Shown: positions 10,943 through 20,169, counted from the first letter of the stretch. The stretch: 64,000 nt of DNA from Anthocerotibacter panamensis C109 (GCF_018389385.1 NZ_CP062698.1:3938667-4002666), one strand, 5' to 3'. Made by a program: numbers and translations. The notes: generated by a model from the sequence alone, not told the origin.

Positions 10943-13324
10943 TTAAAAGCTTGACTCCAGGCCTACTGTGAAGTTGATGGGCGGAGCCCCGTTGCCGAAG
11001 TTGCGTTCGTAGGCCAAGTTGGTGAGGTTGTTGATCAAGCCCGTAAGCGTGACTGCCGGGTTAATGGGGATACGAACGGTCAGGTCCAAGGTGAAATAGC
11101 CCGGAAGCAAACTGGCAGTAGGGAGCGCACTGCTATTGGCGATGAGGTTACCCCCAGGGAAGCGGGCCAAATCACCATTGGGTGTGAATCCTACCCCCGG
11201 ACCGATGTGATAGGGGTCCGAGGCTCGCAAGCCCTGGAAGTTGGCGAACAGAGAGACGCGCCAATCGCCGGGGGAACGATAGCTAAACCCAGTCTGTCCG
11301 CTGTGGAACGGGACCAAGGGATACTGGCTATCGTTGATTTCATCTTTGAAGCCCTGCACCACCCGCGCGTCGGTATAGGTCTCCGTAGCGAAAAAATTCC
11401 AGCCCGGAGCAAAGCGCCAGTCAAATCTCAACTCAAACCCGCTGAAGCGTGTCTGAGGGAAGTTGACCCGCACCAGATTTCCAGGCGCATAGCCCTGGTC
11501 TAGCAGCGCTTGGTCCTGGGGCGTGAAGTTCCCGTCTTGGGCAGGGGTGATGCGATTGAAGGTCAGTAAGTTTTGGATATCGCTCAAGAAATAGGCTGCC
11601 CGGACATTGGTCTGCGGCGTCGGTTGCCAGTCGAGACCCACGTCAAAGGTCGAGCCCGATTCAGCCAGTAGGTTAGGATTTCCTTGGTCTGTGCCATTGG
11701 CAAACAGGTCATTGAAATTGGGAGTCTTATAAACTTTGGCAAAAGACGTGCGCAAAGTCAGGTTGGGCGCAACTTCCCAGACAATCCCTACGCTGGGGTC
11801 CAAAGAACTGGCAAAAGTCCTGGAACCGCTGCCAATAAGTGCAGAGGCACTGGTGAAAGCATAGTTACTGCCGAAGGTTTCGCGCAGACCCAAAGTCGCG
11901 GTCACCTTCTCTGCCAGTTTTAGCGTTCCCAAGGCAAACAGCGACGGGCGATTGACTTGGGCTGTGAACGTTGGTTCCTGAAGAGATCCTGGCGTCTCTA
12001 AATTGAGGGTGAAGGCCCGCCCCGTCTCACGGATAAAATCAAAACCATAGGTGAGGTTGAACCCCGGTGAGATTTGCCAGTCATGAAGAAGGCGCAGGTT
12101 ATAGATGTCGATATGGACCGATGCATCTTCTTCCTGCACCCCTTCGGGGCTGATATCGGTTTCGGTGCCGAAGCCGGTGTCATAGCCTAGGCGCAGTTGT
12201 AGCTTCGAGTCATCGCCTTCACCCAATTTGCGGTTGAAGGTCAGCCCTGTCCCGAAATATTCGATGCGGGTGCGGATGCGGGTTTCGTCATTGAGGCCCA
12301 ATTCATTGGGGGTACAGAATGCGCCCGCTGCACAGCCAGGATCGCCTGCCACCGGGAGGAGCCCACGCTGGTCGGTCAGCGCAACGAGATTGAGGCCCCG
12401 GATACCCTTGCGCCAGTAAGAACTAGAACTGACAGAAGTCCGTTCGTCAATATCCCAATCGAGGTTGAGCCCAAAGGTAGTGCTGTTGACTTCGCCATTG
12501 GGTCGAATGCCGGTCAGGGTCTCAGCCGGATAGGTCACCCCAAAGAGAGTCCGCTCGGGGCGCGCGACCTGATAGGTGAAATCGCTGTTGGTATTAAACG
12601 TCGTAGCAAAAGCACTGAAGCGTACACTTTGGCCTAGAGGGCTACCGACCTGCACGCTGTAATTGCTGTAGCCGTAACTGCCAAAAGTTACGTTGGTGTC
12701 CAAGGTGAATTTATCGGGGGGGCGCTCGGTAATGACATTGATGACCCCACCGACAGCGGTCGAGCCATAGAGCGTCGTCGCTCCGCCCTTGAGCACTTCG
12801 ACGCGCTCAATCCCAAAAACCGGCAGTTCAGCCAGATCTGCCTGTTCCTGATTGAGGTTATTCACCGAACGTCCATCGATTAAGAGGGCGGTGCTGGTAG
12901 CGGGCAAGCCCCGGATGAAGTAGGCACTGTGGACATCTTCGCCCGCCCCAAAAAGATTACTCACCACCCCCGAAACGCCCCGGAGCGCATCCCCGACTTG
13001 GCGGGAGCCGGTGCGCTGGATCTCGCCTTGGTTGACGATGGTGACACTACTGGTGGACTCGCGTACCGAAGTCCGGCGGCCTAAATTCGCCGTGACGGTA
13101 TATTCATCAAGCAGATCTACCGTCCCATCGTCTGAGTCAGCGGAATCTGGAAGCGGTTTTTGGGCGAGCGTCAGGGCCTCGGCTTGGGTTCTTTGTCCGG
13201 CGAGGAGGGTTTGCTTGTCGAGCAATTTGGGGTTGGAATCTAGGGAAAATGAGGGTTCAGCCTGAGCACAGGCCGCCAACGGCACCGCGAGGGCGAGGGT
13301 GAATAAAGACCAAGACTTAGACAT
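10943..13324 (-). CDS. TonB-dependent outer-membrane receptor
   Basis: A roughly 793-residue receptor. A signal peptide (MSKSWSLFTLALAVPLAACAQA) is followed by a linker, then the plug domain (about 85-200; TSSVTIVNQGEIQRTGSRQ, RGLPATSTALLIDGRSVN, RVEVLKGGATTLYGSTAVGG) and a 22-strand-type barrel. The chain ends in phenylalanine (FTVGLESSF), the outer-membrane assembly signal. The C-terminal YERNFGNGAPP resembles siderophore and vitamin B12 receptors. The ligand is unknown; a ferric siderophore is likely by frequency. ATG at 13324 was chosen because it begins a proper signal peptide. No TonB, ExbB or ExbD gene is adjacent. Confidence 0.9.
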   Translation of the reverse strand: MSKSWSLFTLALAVPLAACAQAEPSFSLDSNPKLLDKQTLLAGQRTQAEALTLAQKPLPDSADSDDGTVDLLDEYTVTANLGRRTSVRESTSSVTIVNQGEIQRTGSRQVGDALRGVSGVVSNLFGAGEDVHSAYFIRGLPATSTALLIDGRSVNNLNQEQADLAELPVFGIERVEVLKGGATTLYGSTAVGGVINVITERPPDKFTLDTNVTFGSYGYSNYSVQVGSPLGQSVRFSAFATTFNTNSDFTYQVARPERTLFGVTYPAETLTGIRPNGEVNSTTFGLNLDWDIDERTSVSSSSYWRKGIRGLNLVALTDQRGLLPVAGDPGCAAGAFCTPNELGLNDETRIRTRIEYFGTGLTFNRKLGEGDDSKLQLRLGYDTGFGTETDISPEGVQEEDASVHIDIYNLRLLHDWQISPGFNLTYGFDFIRETGRAFTLNLETPGSLQEPTFTAQVNRPSLFALGTLKLAEKVTATLGLRETFGSNYAFTSASALIGSGSRTFASSLDPSVGIVWEVAPNLTLRTSFAKVYKTPNFNDLFANGTDQGNPNLLAESGSTFDVGLDWQPTPQTNVRAAYFLSDIQNLLTFNRITPAQDGNFTPQDQALLDQGYAPGNLVRVNFPQTRFSGFELRFDWRFAPGWNFFATETYTDARVVQGFKDEINDSQYPLVPFHSGQTGFSYRSPGDWRVSLFANFQGLRASDPYHIGPGVGFTPNGDLARFPGGNLIANSSALPTASLLPGYFTLDLTVRIPINPAVTLTGLINNLTNLAYERNFGNGAPPINFTVGLESSF

Positions 13325-13400
13325 AGTAGGCCAACCAAAGGATGCCCCTACCATCAAGCAGAGCAAGCCTCCTTGTCAAAAGACAGGATGTCTTCAGATG

Positions 13401-14429
13401 TCAACCCAACGTCGTTGCCTTAGCCGTAAGCCGCGACAAAAATGCCTGGGGCGGTTGTAGATAGGGCCACGCAAAAGCATGACGGAAGGCGTTCTCCTGA
13501 CAGCGGCGCATCTGATGGAAGTCAATCACATCGCGGGTCAGCAGATTCTCATATTCAAAGGGCAGGCGGACGTTGTGGAGTCCGGCGTTGTCGGTACAGA
13601 TGGCAATGTCTACCCCACTGTCAAAACAGCGCTGGAAGACGACTTTAAGTTGGTCTATCGATTGGAGGTTGCCGGTCTGAAAGTAAGTAGTCGGGCAGAC
13701 CTCCAGACACTGACCGCGCTGCGCGACCTGTGCGAGCAATTCCGGGTAGCGCAAGGGGATCTGGATGCCATGGCCGATGCGACTAATGTAGGGTAGGAGC
13801 TGGGGGTGGGAGCCTTCTTCAGTCTCATAGAGGTGGGCGGTTGTCTTGAGGCCCAAAGCCAAGGCGTATTTGTAAAGTTCCACAAACTCGTCCATGCGCT
13901 CGGCATAGAGACTGGTTCCCCCGGCCATGTCGATGCCTGAGACCATCCCCTCCGACTTTGCCGCCAACTCCACAATGGCGCGGTTGACTGCGTAGGGCAG
14001 GCGGGTGTGCAGACAGAGCAGTTGGGTAGTAATGATGGGATATTCGGTCTGGCGGGCAGCCTCCCCGACCGCCTGCACGACTTCTTTCATCTGCTGGATG
14101 CGTTCAGCCTCCGTCAAATGGTGATTGGTGCGGTAGTAGGGGGTGTAGCGCAGTTCTAGGTAGGCTAGATTCTCGAAGACATAGGCACCCCGAATGAGAC
14201 GGTAGACGAAGTAGGGCAACTCTTCAAGAGTCTGGACCGACTCGACGAGGGTGTGCAGTTCTAGATATTCCTCTAACGTCGCTCGCGGTTGGGTATAAAA
14301 ATTTTCAAAATCCTCATAGACTGCAAACCGCTCCGCTAGGGGATGGCCCTGCCGCAGCAGGTAGCGCCATAGTACCCTAGGGACTACGGAACCGCCCAGA
14401 TGACGATGAAGTTCTGCATGGAGGGCCAT
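13401..14429 (-). CDS. adenosine deaminase-family hydrolase
   Basis: A 342-residue amidohydrolase-fold protein. The HxH zinc motif is at H8 and H10 (ELHRHLGGS). The usual HAGE motif appears as HLYE (TTAHLYETEEG), keeping the His and Glu. SRIGHGI is the conserved active-site His segment. The terminal metal motif reads CTDNAG where adenosine deaminases normally have STDDP, so the aspartate is kept but its partner is Asn. This resembles a cyanobacterial branch of the family, and the real substrate may be a modified purine nucleoside or aminodeoxyfutalosine-like compound. It is divergent from the lysine aminotransferase gene. Confidence 0.8.
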   Translation of the reverse strand: MALHAELHRHLGGSVVPRVLWRYLLRQGHPLAERFAVYEDFENFYTQPRATLEEYLELHTLVESVQTLEELPYFVYRLIRGAYVFENLAYLELRYTPYYRTNHHLTEAERIQQMKEVVQAVGEAARQTEYPIITTQLLCLHTRLPYAVNRAIVELAAKSEGMVSGIDMAGGTSLYAERMDEFVELYKYALALGLKTTAHLYETEEGSHPQLLPYISRIGHGIQIPLRYPELLAQVAQRGQCLEVCPTTYFQTGNLQSIDQLKVVFQRCFDSGVDIAICTDNAGLHNVRLPFEYENLLTRDVIDFHQMRRCQENAFRHAFAWPYLQPPQAFLSRLTAKATTLG

Positions 14430-14605
14430 GGGGGTTTTTGGTTAAGAGTGTCTCTATATCCTACACAAACACCTTGGAGGAAGATTATTGTTTTGATAAT
14501 CCCGATAAAAATCATGATCATACTGAGTAAAAATACCCAATATATACCTCATGACATTGCGCGGCCCCAGGCCCGGTCTGTATACTTGAGTGCTCCCATG
14601 CGGTA

Positions 14606-15943
14606 ATGGTTATGTCTGTGCACAAAACTGTAGAACGTCTACAAAAGCATATCCTGGCCGATGGAGAACGGGTAGTAGTAGACCTGGAGCGCTCTCAGGG
14701 CTCAGTTTTGATGGATGCGGAATCAGGGCAGGAGTTGGTGGACTTCCACGGCTTTATCGCCTCGCTCCCTTTGGGTTACAACCATCCCAGCGTCGTCTCG
14801 GATGACGGCTATCAGGAGAAACTCCACCGCGCCAGTCAGTACCGAGTGGCGATCCCAGATATATATCATCCTTACTATGCCGACTTTGTCGAAGCCTTTG
14901 CCAGCACTTTGCCTCCTGAATTCCGGCAGCATCTCTTTTTTATTGATGGCGGCACTCTAGCGGTCGAGAACGCCATGAAGACGGCTATGGATTACAAACT
15001 GCGTCGTAACTTCAACCGGGACATCCACAGTAAAGGCTATCAAGTCCTGCACTTCAAACACGCCTTCCATGGTCGTAGCGGCTACTGCCTCTCGGTCACC
15101 AATACCAATGACCCGCGCAAATACGCCCACTTTGCCAAGTTTGACTGGCCGCGGATGGAGGCTCCGGCCCTATACTTTGACCTAGAGGGCTGTGCCCATC
15201 GGGATGTAGCTTTAGAGGAACAGGCCCTCGCTGCGATCCGGGCAGTCCTGAGTGGCCCTCGCGTCGATGATATCTGCGCGATCTTGGTGGAGCCAATCCA
15301 GGGTGAAGGCGGGGACCGCCATCTCAGCCCGGAGTTTCTCCAGGGTCTGCGCGACCTGAGCCGCCAGTTTGACAGTCTGTTAATCTTCGACGAAGTGCAG
15401 TGTGGATTTGGTACCACGGGCAAATGGTGGGCTTTTGAGCACCATTCGGTCGCCCCGGACCTCGTCGCCTTCGGTAAGAAGACCCAAACTTGCGGCATTG
15501 CCGCCACCGGCTACATTGATTCTGTCGAGAACACCTTCACTACGCCCTCACGGATCAGTTCGACGTGGGGCGGGCAATTGACGGACATGGTCCGCTGCGA
15601 GAAGATTATCCAGGTCATCCGCGACGAGCATCTGCTCAGAAACATCACGGTCCAGGGGGAATATCTGCTTGCTCAACTGCGGCAGTTTGCCCAACAGACC
15701 GGGCTCATCGACAATGTGCGGGGCCGGGGTAGTTTCCTGGGCTTTGATGTGCTCGATACCCCGACGCGCAATGAGGTCCGCGAACAAGCCAAGCAGGAGG
15801 GCTGTCTCTTTTTGGTCTGCGGCGATGTGAGTCTGCGCTTTCGCCCTGCCTTGACCATCCAGCAGTGGGAAATTGACCGGGGGCTCGCGATCCTATTCAA
15901 GGTCCTCCGTCGCGTGGCAAAGCCGATGACCAGCAAGGTTTAG
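14606..15943 (+). CDS. lat: L-lysine 6-transaminase
   Basis: A 445-residue class III PLP aminotransferase. The FDEVQCGFGTTGKWWAFEHH block (261-280) and the PLP lysine segment AFGKKTQTCG (K291/K292) are specific to L-lysine epsilon-aminotransferases, which convert lysine and 2-oxoglutarate to piperideine-6-carboxylate and glutamate. The N-terminal FHGFIASLPLGYNHP also fits. ATG at 14606 is preceded by a weak ribosome-binding site, and a second ATG lies two codons on. No downstream partner is present: the next items are an integrase remnant and tRNA-Ala. A role in lysine catabolism or osmolyte synthesis is inference. Confidence 0.88.
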   Translation: MVMSVHKTVERLQKHILADGERVVVDLERSQGSVLMDAESGQELVDFHGFIASLPLGYNHPSVVSDDGYQEKLHRASQYRVAIPDIYHPYYADFVEAFASTLPPEFRQHLFFIDGGTLAVENAMKTAMDYKLRRNFNRDIHSKGYQVLHFKHAFHGRSGYCLSVTNTNDPRKYAHFAKFDWPRMEAPALYFDLEGCAHRDVALEEQALAAIRAVLSGPRVDDICAILVEPIQGEGGDRHLSPEFLQGLRDLSRQFDSLLIFDEVQCGFGTTGKWWAFEHHSVAPDLVAFGKKTQTCGIAATGYIDSVENTFTTPSRISSTWGGQLTDMVRCEKIIQVIRDEHLLRNITVQGEYLLAQLRQFAQQTGLIDNVRGRGSFLGFDVLDTPTRNEVREQAKQEGCLFLVCGDVSLRFRPALTIQQWEIDRGLAILFKVLRRVAKPMTSKV

Positions 15944-16213
15944 CCACCATATCCTGCGTAGAATAAGCACAAATTGTCTAAAGTAACTAGAAGAAAATTG
16001 CTTGAGGGTAGGGTCAAAGTGCCCAGAAACGATATCTAGGTAAATCTCGTTGCCCTTCCGTTCTGCGGCCTGCCGGTTGATTCTAAAGTCTGGAAGCTCG
16101 ATGCCTAGGGAGTATTGCCTGCCTCCATACCGCCACCGCAGCCGCAAACGGCCCCGAAACTCTTCTACGGATACCGTCTCTTTAGGAGCCTTCCGCTGTA
16201 TATTGGCCCTCAA
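15893..16213 (-). pseudogene. integrase N-terminal fragment (arm-type DNA-binding domain)
   Basis: The frame encodes VSVEEFRGRLRLRWRYGG, then SLGIELPDFRINRQAAERK, then a DIVSGHFDPTL segment. This is the arm-DNA-binding N-terminal domain (DUF3596-like) of phage-type tyrosine recombinases. Only about 70 matching residues remain; the rest is unrelated and runs into the 3' end of the lysine aminotransferase gene. No catalytic domain follows. The fragment begins about 50 bp from tRNA-Ala(CGC), the usual integrase-beside-tRNA arrangement. I read it as a relic of an older insertion. It starts with TTG and has no good ribosome-binding site. Confidence 0.7.
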
Positions 16214-16262
16214 TGTTGATATTCAAAGTGTACTCAAAACTCCTAGAAAGACCTTTACTTTA

Positions 16263-16335
16263 TGGAGAGTACCGGATTCGAACCGGTCACCTCTGCGGTG
16301 CGATCGCAGCGCTCTACCAAATGAGCTAACTCCCC
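16263..16335 (-). tRNA. tRNA-Ala (anticodon CGC)
   Basis: A full cloverleaf on the minus strand: acceptor GGGGAGT pairs with ACTCTCC, D-arm GCTC/GAGC, anticodon stem CTGCG/CGCAG around the loop ATCGCAC (anticodon CGC), and T-arm ACCGG-TTCGAAT-CCGGT. The discriminator base is A and CCA is not encoded. The anticodon stem-loop contains a GCGATCGC octamer. Confidence 0.95.
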
Positions 16336-16453
16336 CTATTGGATAATTTTACTGTATCTTTAGGAGTCTCCGTGCACCCAGTTCTCTATTTGTCTTGGCA
16401 GTTTTGAAATAGACCAATACACTTTATGGGGAAAGACGTAAGAGGCTTCACGC

Positions 16454-17149
16454 GTGGATTTCAATCAAGCACTATTACGAATAGCGACCCAGGCGGCTTC
16501 GGCCTATATCAGCGCTCGTAGCCTGAGTAATCCGCAAACCCGCCCGGATACCCTAGCTGGGTTACATCTGGCAGAATCAGGAGCAGTACCCTTTCTGGAG
16601 GCGTTGAGCCAACGAGCTACCCAAGAGGGAGACCCGTGGTTGGCAGAACGGCTGATGCGCCATGCCCAAGATGAGCGTCGCCATGGGGCCATTTTCGCCC
16701 AAGCCCTCAAGCGCATGGGGCGGGACCTCATCGACTTCCAGCCCCTGCGCGGTGGTGCTCAGCCTCGCAGTCCTTTTTTTGAAAAATATTTTGAAGGCTA
16801 TAGCCGGGAGCAGTTGCAGGCTACCCACATTGATTGGGTGCTCATGATGGCTGCAACCCATGTCCTGGAGGCAGATGCCAGTAAGGACTTCGTGCGCATG
16901 GCTAGGGCTTTGCCCCAAGGGGACCCCCTCCAAGCCGGAATGTATGCCATTGCAGCGGATGAAGGGGGACATGCACACTACCTCAAAGAAGCATTGGTCC
17001 GCCGTATCGGACTCAGGGCTGCCGAGGAAGCCATCGAGAACTATCGGGTGCACAAGACGCAAGCCATTCTATACATGGTCAGCCAGATGCTCCAATCAGG
17101 CCGCCTAGAAGGACCCAAGCTCACCCGTACTACCACCCTAGCGGCCTGA
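16454..17149 (+). CDS. ferritin-like domain protein
   Basis: A 231-residue helical protein with two carboxylate-histidine sets of a ferritin-like diiron or dimanganese bundle: an early Glu (E41), the ExxH in DERRH (E74, H77), an acidic residue in THVLEADASKDF, and the second ExxH-like ADEGGHAHY near residue 175. It resembles uncharacterised cyanobacterial ferritin-like proteins rather than bacterioferritin or Dps. A GTG start is used because no ATG is near. Its 3' end lies five bases from the convergent exported protein. Possible roles are metal storage or oxidase activity; I cannot choose. Confidence 0.7.
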   Translation: MDFNQALLRIATQAASAYISARSLSNPQTRPDTLAGLHLAESGAVPFLEALSQRATQEGDPWLAERLMRHAQDERRHGAIFAQALKRMGRDLIDFQPLRGGAQPRSPFFEKYFEGYSREQLQATHIDWVLMMAATHVLEADASKDFVRMARALPQGDPLQAGMYAIAADEGGHAHYLKEALVRRIGLRAAEEAIENYRVHKTQAILYMVSQMLQSGRLEGPKLTRTTTLAA

Positions 17150-17154
17150 ACAGG

Positions 17155-17865
17155 CTAGGGATTGGGGCTAGACGAGGGGCCTGTGGTGACCGTGCCATTG
17201 ATGGTGTTGCCGCTGTTGGTTGTGCCGGTGACGGTCTTGGTCCAGCCCTGCCCAGGGACATAGTTGTACTTGGCGTTGGTATTGGAGCCACCGATGACCT
17301 GTCCGCTGCTATTGGTGACCGTGGTGGCTTTTTGAAAACTGCCGTCTTCCTGCTTGGTCAAGGTCGAATCAATAGTACGGGTCTGTCCGTTGCGGGTAAT
17401 TGTGCTTTCTTTGGTCCCAGTATTGGTGGTGTTGTCATAGGAAGAGGTGCTGCTCCGGCTACCGACCACGTTGCCACTACTGTTTGTGATGGTGCTGCTG
17501 CCATTGCGCTGATAGCCAGCGTCGGTCTGAGTCCGGGTGCCATTGCGGTTCAGATTGTAGATAGAGCCATTGCCAGCGGTGATCTGACCGGAGCCGTTCG
17601 TGGTTATGCTCCCATCTGCGTTGCGCGTGCGGGTATCCGTAGTGTCAAAACTGCCGGAGCGGGATTGACCGTTGAGCCCGGTGCGCGTGTAGGTACCGGA
17701 ATTTGAGAAGGCTCCTGGCCCAGTGCGGATACGGTTGCTCTGAGAGGAGAAAGCACGGCCACTGCTAGAACTAAAAGTGCGGGTGCGCTCCCGAGCCATA
17801 GCAGGCGGGAGGAAACTCAAGGTGACCAGCAGAGCAACCCCTGTGAGCGAAAACTTATTCATCAT
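17155..17865 (-). CDS. exported Ser/Thr/Asn/Gly-rich low-complexity protein
   Basis: About 236 residues. A signal peptide (MMNKFSLTGVALLVTLSFLP, cleavage after PAMA) precedes a chain made almost wholly of Ser, Thr, Asn, Gly and Arg. Short imperfect repeats such as RTRTFSSSSGR, TRTGLNGQ, TNGSGQITAGNG and TNSSGNVVG recur at about 20-30 residues, as in many secreted cyanobacterial proteins of unknown role. There are no cysteines in the mature part. The start at 17865 has AGGGGA upstream; the longer open frame to 18051 overlaps the divergent TPR gene and is rejected. Function unknown; cell-surface or matrix material is possible. Confidence 0.7.
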   Translation of the reverse strand: MMNKFSLTGVALLVTLSFLPPAMARERTRTFSSSSGRAFSSQSNRIRTGPGAFSNSGTYTRTGLNGQSRSGSFDTTDTRTRNADGSITTNGSGQITAGNGSIYNLNRNGTRTQTDAGYQRNGSSTITNSSGNVVGSRSSTSSYDNTTNTGTKESTITRNGQTRTIDSTLTKQEDGSFQKATTVTNSSGQVIGGSNTNAKYNYVPGQGWTKTVTGTTNSGNTINGTVTTGPSSSPNP

Positions 17866-17961
17866 GGAAATCCCCTGGAGCAGTACACGCCTTGAGACGG
17901 TCACGGGGAGTTTACGGTTCAGGGGCGGTACGGTTTTCCCCACCCTTCTACTACACTGGTC

Positions 17962-19269
17962 ATGAAGCCTTACCTCCGGTGCCCTGTGCTCTCGTACAAA
18001 AGTGCCCTGCCTGCACTCCTGGCGCTCACTTTGTTGGGGCTGCCTACCCACGCCCAGACGACCAATCCCCTTTTGGAACAGGCCCGCAGTGCTTCCTTAA
18101 AGGGAAACTGGCCTCAGGCGGTAAAGCTTTACCGTCAGGCGGTCAAGCAAGACCCCAAAACCGCCGAACTGTGGAATAACCTGGGGGTTGCCCTACGTAA
18201 GAGCGGTCAGCGCACAGAGGCGAGCAGTGCCTATCGTCGGGCTTTGGCGTTGCGCCCCGACTTTGCTGAAGCGTATAGCAACCTCGCTGTGGTTCAGGCG
18301 GAATTAGGGGACCTGAGCGGAGCTTTGATCGCAGCCCAAAAAGCAGTCAAGCTTGACCCTCAAAATCCAGTGGCGCTCCTCAATGTCGCCTTTATCCAAG
18401 AAGAGCAGCAAGACTGGGAGCGCGCCGCCAAGACCTATCGCCGCTACATGGAACAATTTGGAGAGACCGCCCGAGTACGCTACCGGCTGGCTGTCGTCTA
18501 TCAAAAACAAGACCAGCTCTCAGAGGCGCTTGGGCATCTGCAACGGGCTGTAGACCAGGAGCCGACGAACCAAGAGTATCGTCTGGCTCTAGGGCGGCTG
18601 GAGTATCAGTTGGGCAATCCCTCCCGCGCTTTGCGCAATCTGGACGGTCAGGTGAGTACCAATAATCCCGAGACCCTCCATCTTTTGGGTCGTCTCTCCT
18701 ACGAATCAGGCCGCTATGACCAAGCCGTGACTTCTCTGGAGCGGGTGAACGAGCTTCAGGCCGACAACCCGCAACTGCTCAATGATTTGGGGGTAGCCCT
18801 TGTTCGTACCGACCGGCTACCCGATGCCTGTAAAGCTCTGGAGCAGGCGGTTGCGCTCCAGCCGGATTATGCTGAGGCTTGGGCCAATCTGGGTCTGGTG
18901 TACAAGCGGCTGCATGAACCGGAACGAGCCATCCTCTCCTACCGCAAGGCCATCGCATTAAACAACAAACTCCCCCAAGCCTATAACAATCTCGCCAGCT
19001 TGCTTTTGGAGCAAAAACAGACCGCCGAAGCCATTCAAAACCTCAAGCAGGCTGTCGCCCTTGACCCCGAGTATTGGGAAGCCCAACGCGGTTTAGCATT
19101 GGCCTATGCCCTCAACAGGAATATGGAAGAAGCCGAAACCCAAGGAGCAAAGGCGCTTGCGGTCGCCCGCACTCCCCAGCAGTTCATCCAGTCCAACAAC
19201 GACCTCACGGCCATTCAACAGCTCCGCCCCGACGACCTCAACCCCCGGCGGACCCCCAAAGCCCAGTGA
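17962..19269 (+). CDS. exported tetratricopeptide-repeat protein
   Basis: A 435-residue protein. The N-terminal signal peptide includes SALPALLALTLLGLPTHAQ, so the protein is periplasmic or lumenal. The rest is about eleven TPR units with the usual WNNLGVALRKSGQRTEA, AYSNLAVVQAELGDLSGA and AWANLGLVYKRLHEPERA patterns. TPR arrays hold other proteins; the partner is unknown. Its TGA overlaps the GTG start of rsmD by two bases, so the two are translationally coupled. It is divergent from the low-complexity exported protein. Confidence 0.85.
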   Translation: MKPYLRCPVLSYKSALPALLALTLLGLPTHAQTTNPLLEQARSASLKGNWPQAVKLYRQAVKQDPKTAELWNNLGVALRKSGQRTEASSAYRRALALRPDFAEAYSNLAVVQAELGDLSGALIAAQKAVKLDPQNPVALLNVAFIQEEQQDWERAAKTYRRYMEQFGETARVRYRLAVVYQKQDQLSEALGHLQRAVDQEPTNQEYRLALGRLEYQLGNPSRALRNLDGQVSTNNPETLHLLGRLSYESGRYDQAVTSLERVNELQADNPQLLNDLGVALVRTDRLPDACKALEQAVALQPDYAEAWANLGLVYKRLHEPERAILSYRKAIALNNKLPQAYNNLASLLLEQKQTAEAIQNLKQAVALDPEYWEAQRGLALAYALNRNMEEAETQGAKALAVARTPQQFIQSNNDLTAIQQLRPDDLNPRRTPKAQ

Positions 19270-19841
19270 CCCTCCGCATCTACGGTAATCGTCGCCTCAA
19301 GACCCTCCCCGGACTCGCCACCCGCCCCACCACCGGCCGGGTGCGTGAGGCGCTTTTCAATATCTGGCAAGACCGGATTGAGGGGTGCCGTTGGCTGGAT
19401 CTCTGTAGCGGTTGTGGGAGTATTGGGGCCGAAGCCCTGGTCCGAGGAGCTGCTTGGGTCTGTGGAGTAGAGCAATCGGCGACAGCCTGCCGCATTATCC
19501 AAGAAAACTGGGAGCCATTGGGAGCAGGTCGTTTCAGCCTCTACCGCGCCGCACTCCCCGAGGCTCTGGGGTGGATTGCCCGCCGCGAAGCTCCTTTTGA
19601 CTTAGTCTATCTGGACCCTCCCTACGACAGCAGGCTCTATTTGCCCGTCCTGGCTCAATTGCTTGCCACACGACTCTTGAAGCCAGAAGGACAGGTTGCC
19701 TGCGAACACGCCAGCAAACACCCCCCTGGTCTTGCTCCCGGCTGGGAATGCTATGACGAACGCACCTATGGCAGGAGTGGGTTGAGCTTCTATGCCCCGG
19801 CCCTAATGGGGCAAGGCCGCCCAGAGACTGGCTGCGACTAG
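19266..19841 (+). CDS. rsmD: 16S rRNA (guanine966-N2)-methyltransferase
   Basis: A 191-residue SAM-dependent methyltransferase that makes m2G966 in 16S rRNA. The N-terminus LRIYGNRRLKTLPG with TRPTTGRVREALFNIWQD is diagnostic of RsmD. The SAM motif is LDLCSGCGSIGAEAL (about residue 44) and the catalytic motif is DPPY (about 115). The GTG at 19266 overlaps the TGA of the TPR gene (GTGA); the longer open frame upstream only shadows that gene. The 3' end overlaps the convergent zinc-ribbon gene by about 39 bp. Confidence 0.93.
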   Translation: MTLRIYGNRRLKTLPGLATRPTTGRVREALFNIWQDRIEGCRWLDLCSGCGSIGAEALVRGAAWVCGVEQSATACRIIQENWEPLGAGRFSLYRAALPEALGWIARREAPFDLVYLDPPYDSRLYLPVLAQLLATRLLKPEGQVACEHASKHPPGLAPGWECYDERTYGRSGLSFYAPALMGQGRPETGCD

Positions 19842-20126
19842 CAGGAGCACCGCGACCAGCCAGCTCCACTGACGCCGGGGGCGATAGGTCACCGGCGCAG
19901 GAGTAGGCTGACGAGCATCGCGATAGAGGGTGCACTGAGTGGCGTGAGGATAGTTGGGCAAGGTGCAGTTGTCTTCCCGGTAGACACAGGTTTCACACAG
20001 CACCTCCCCCTCGGGGGCGGTAAAAATATTCACCCCAGGATGACCATACGCCTTGAAAGCCTTGCCGCAGGTGCGACAGGCGATGGCATTGGTCTTATTG
20101 GGGGTGCCGCAGCGCGGGCATTCCAT
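19803..20126 (-). CDS. double zinc-ribbon protein with C-terminal membrane anchor
   Basis: A 107-residue protein. The first zinc ribbon has CPRCG and CRTCG (residues 3-22) and a second cysteine set has CETC plus later cysteines (about 44-65). A proline-rich linker and a single C-terminal transmembrane helix (WSWLVAVLLLVAASLWAA) follow. The start MECPRCG at 20126 is preferred over 20147. Many cyanobacterial membrane-tethered zinc ribbons of this layout are uncharacterised. Its promoter must lie between it and the aminopeptidase gene, which is also on the minus strand and ends at 20170. Confidence 0.7.
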   Translation of the reverse strand: MECPRCGTPNKTNAIACRTCGKAFKAYGHPGVNIFTAPEGEVLCETCVYREDNCTLPNYPHATQCTLYRDARQPTPAPVTYRPRRQWSWLVAVLLLVAASLWAALPH

Positions 20127-20169
20127 CGGCGATGTTCCTGCTCTCAAGGCCAGTATAGCCGCGCTACTC

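Noticed and set aside
16303-16310. GCGATCGC octamer as HIP1 evidence
   Set aside because: A single copy inside a tRNA is explained by the anticodon stem-loop and says nothing about genome-wide enrichment.
17866-18051. N-terminal extension of the low-complexity exported protein
   Set aside because: It overlaps the divergent TPR gene and puts 62 residues before a good signal peptide with its own ribosome-binding site.
19074-19265. N-terminal extension of rsmD
   Set aside because: It only shadows the TPR gene; the GTG at 19266 gives the standard RsmD start.
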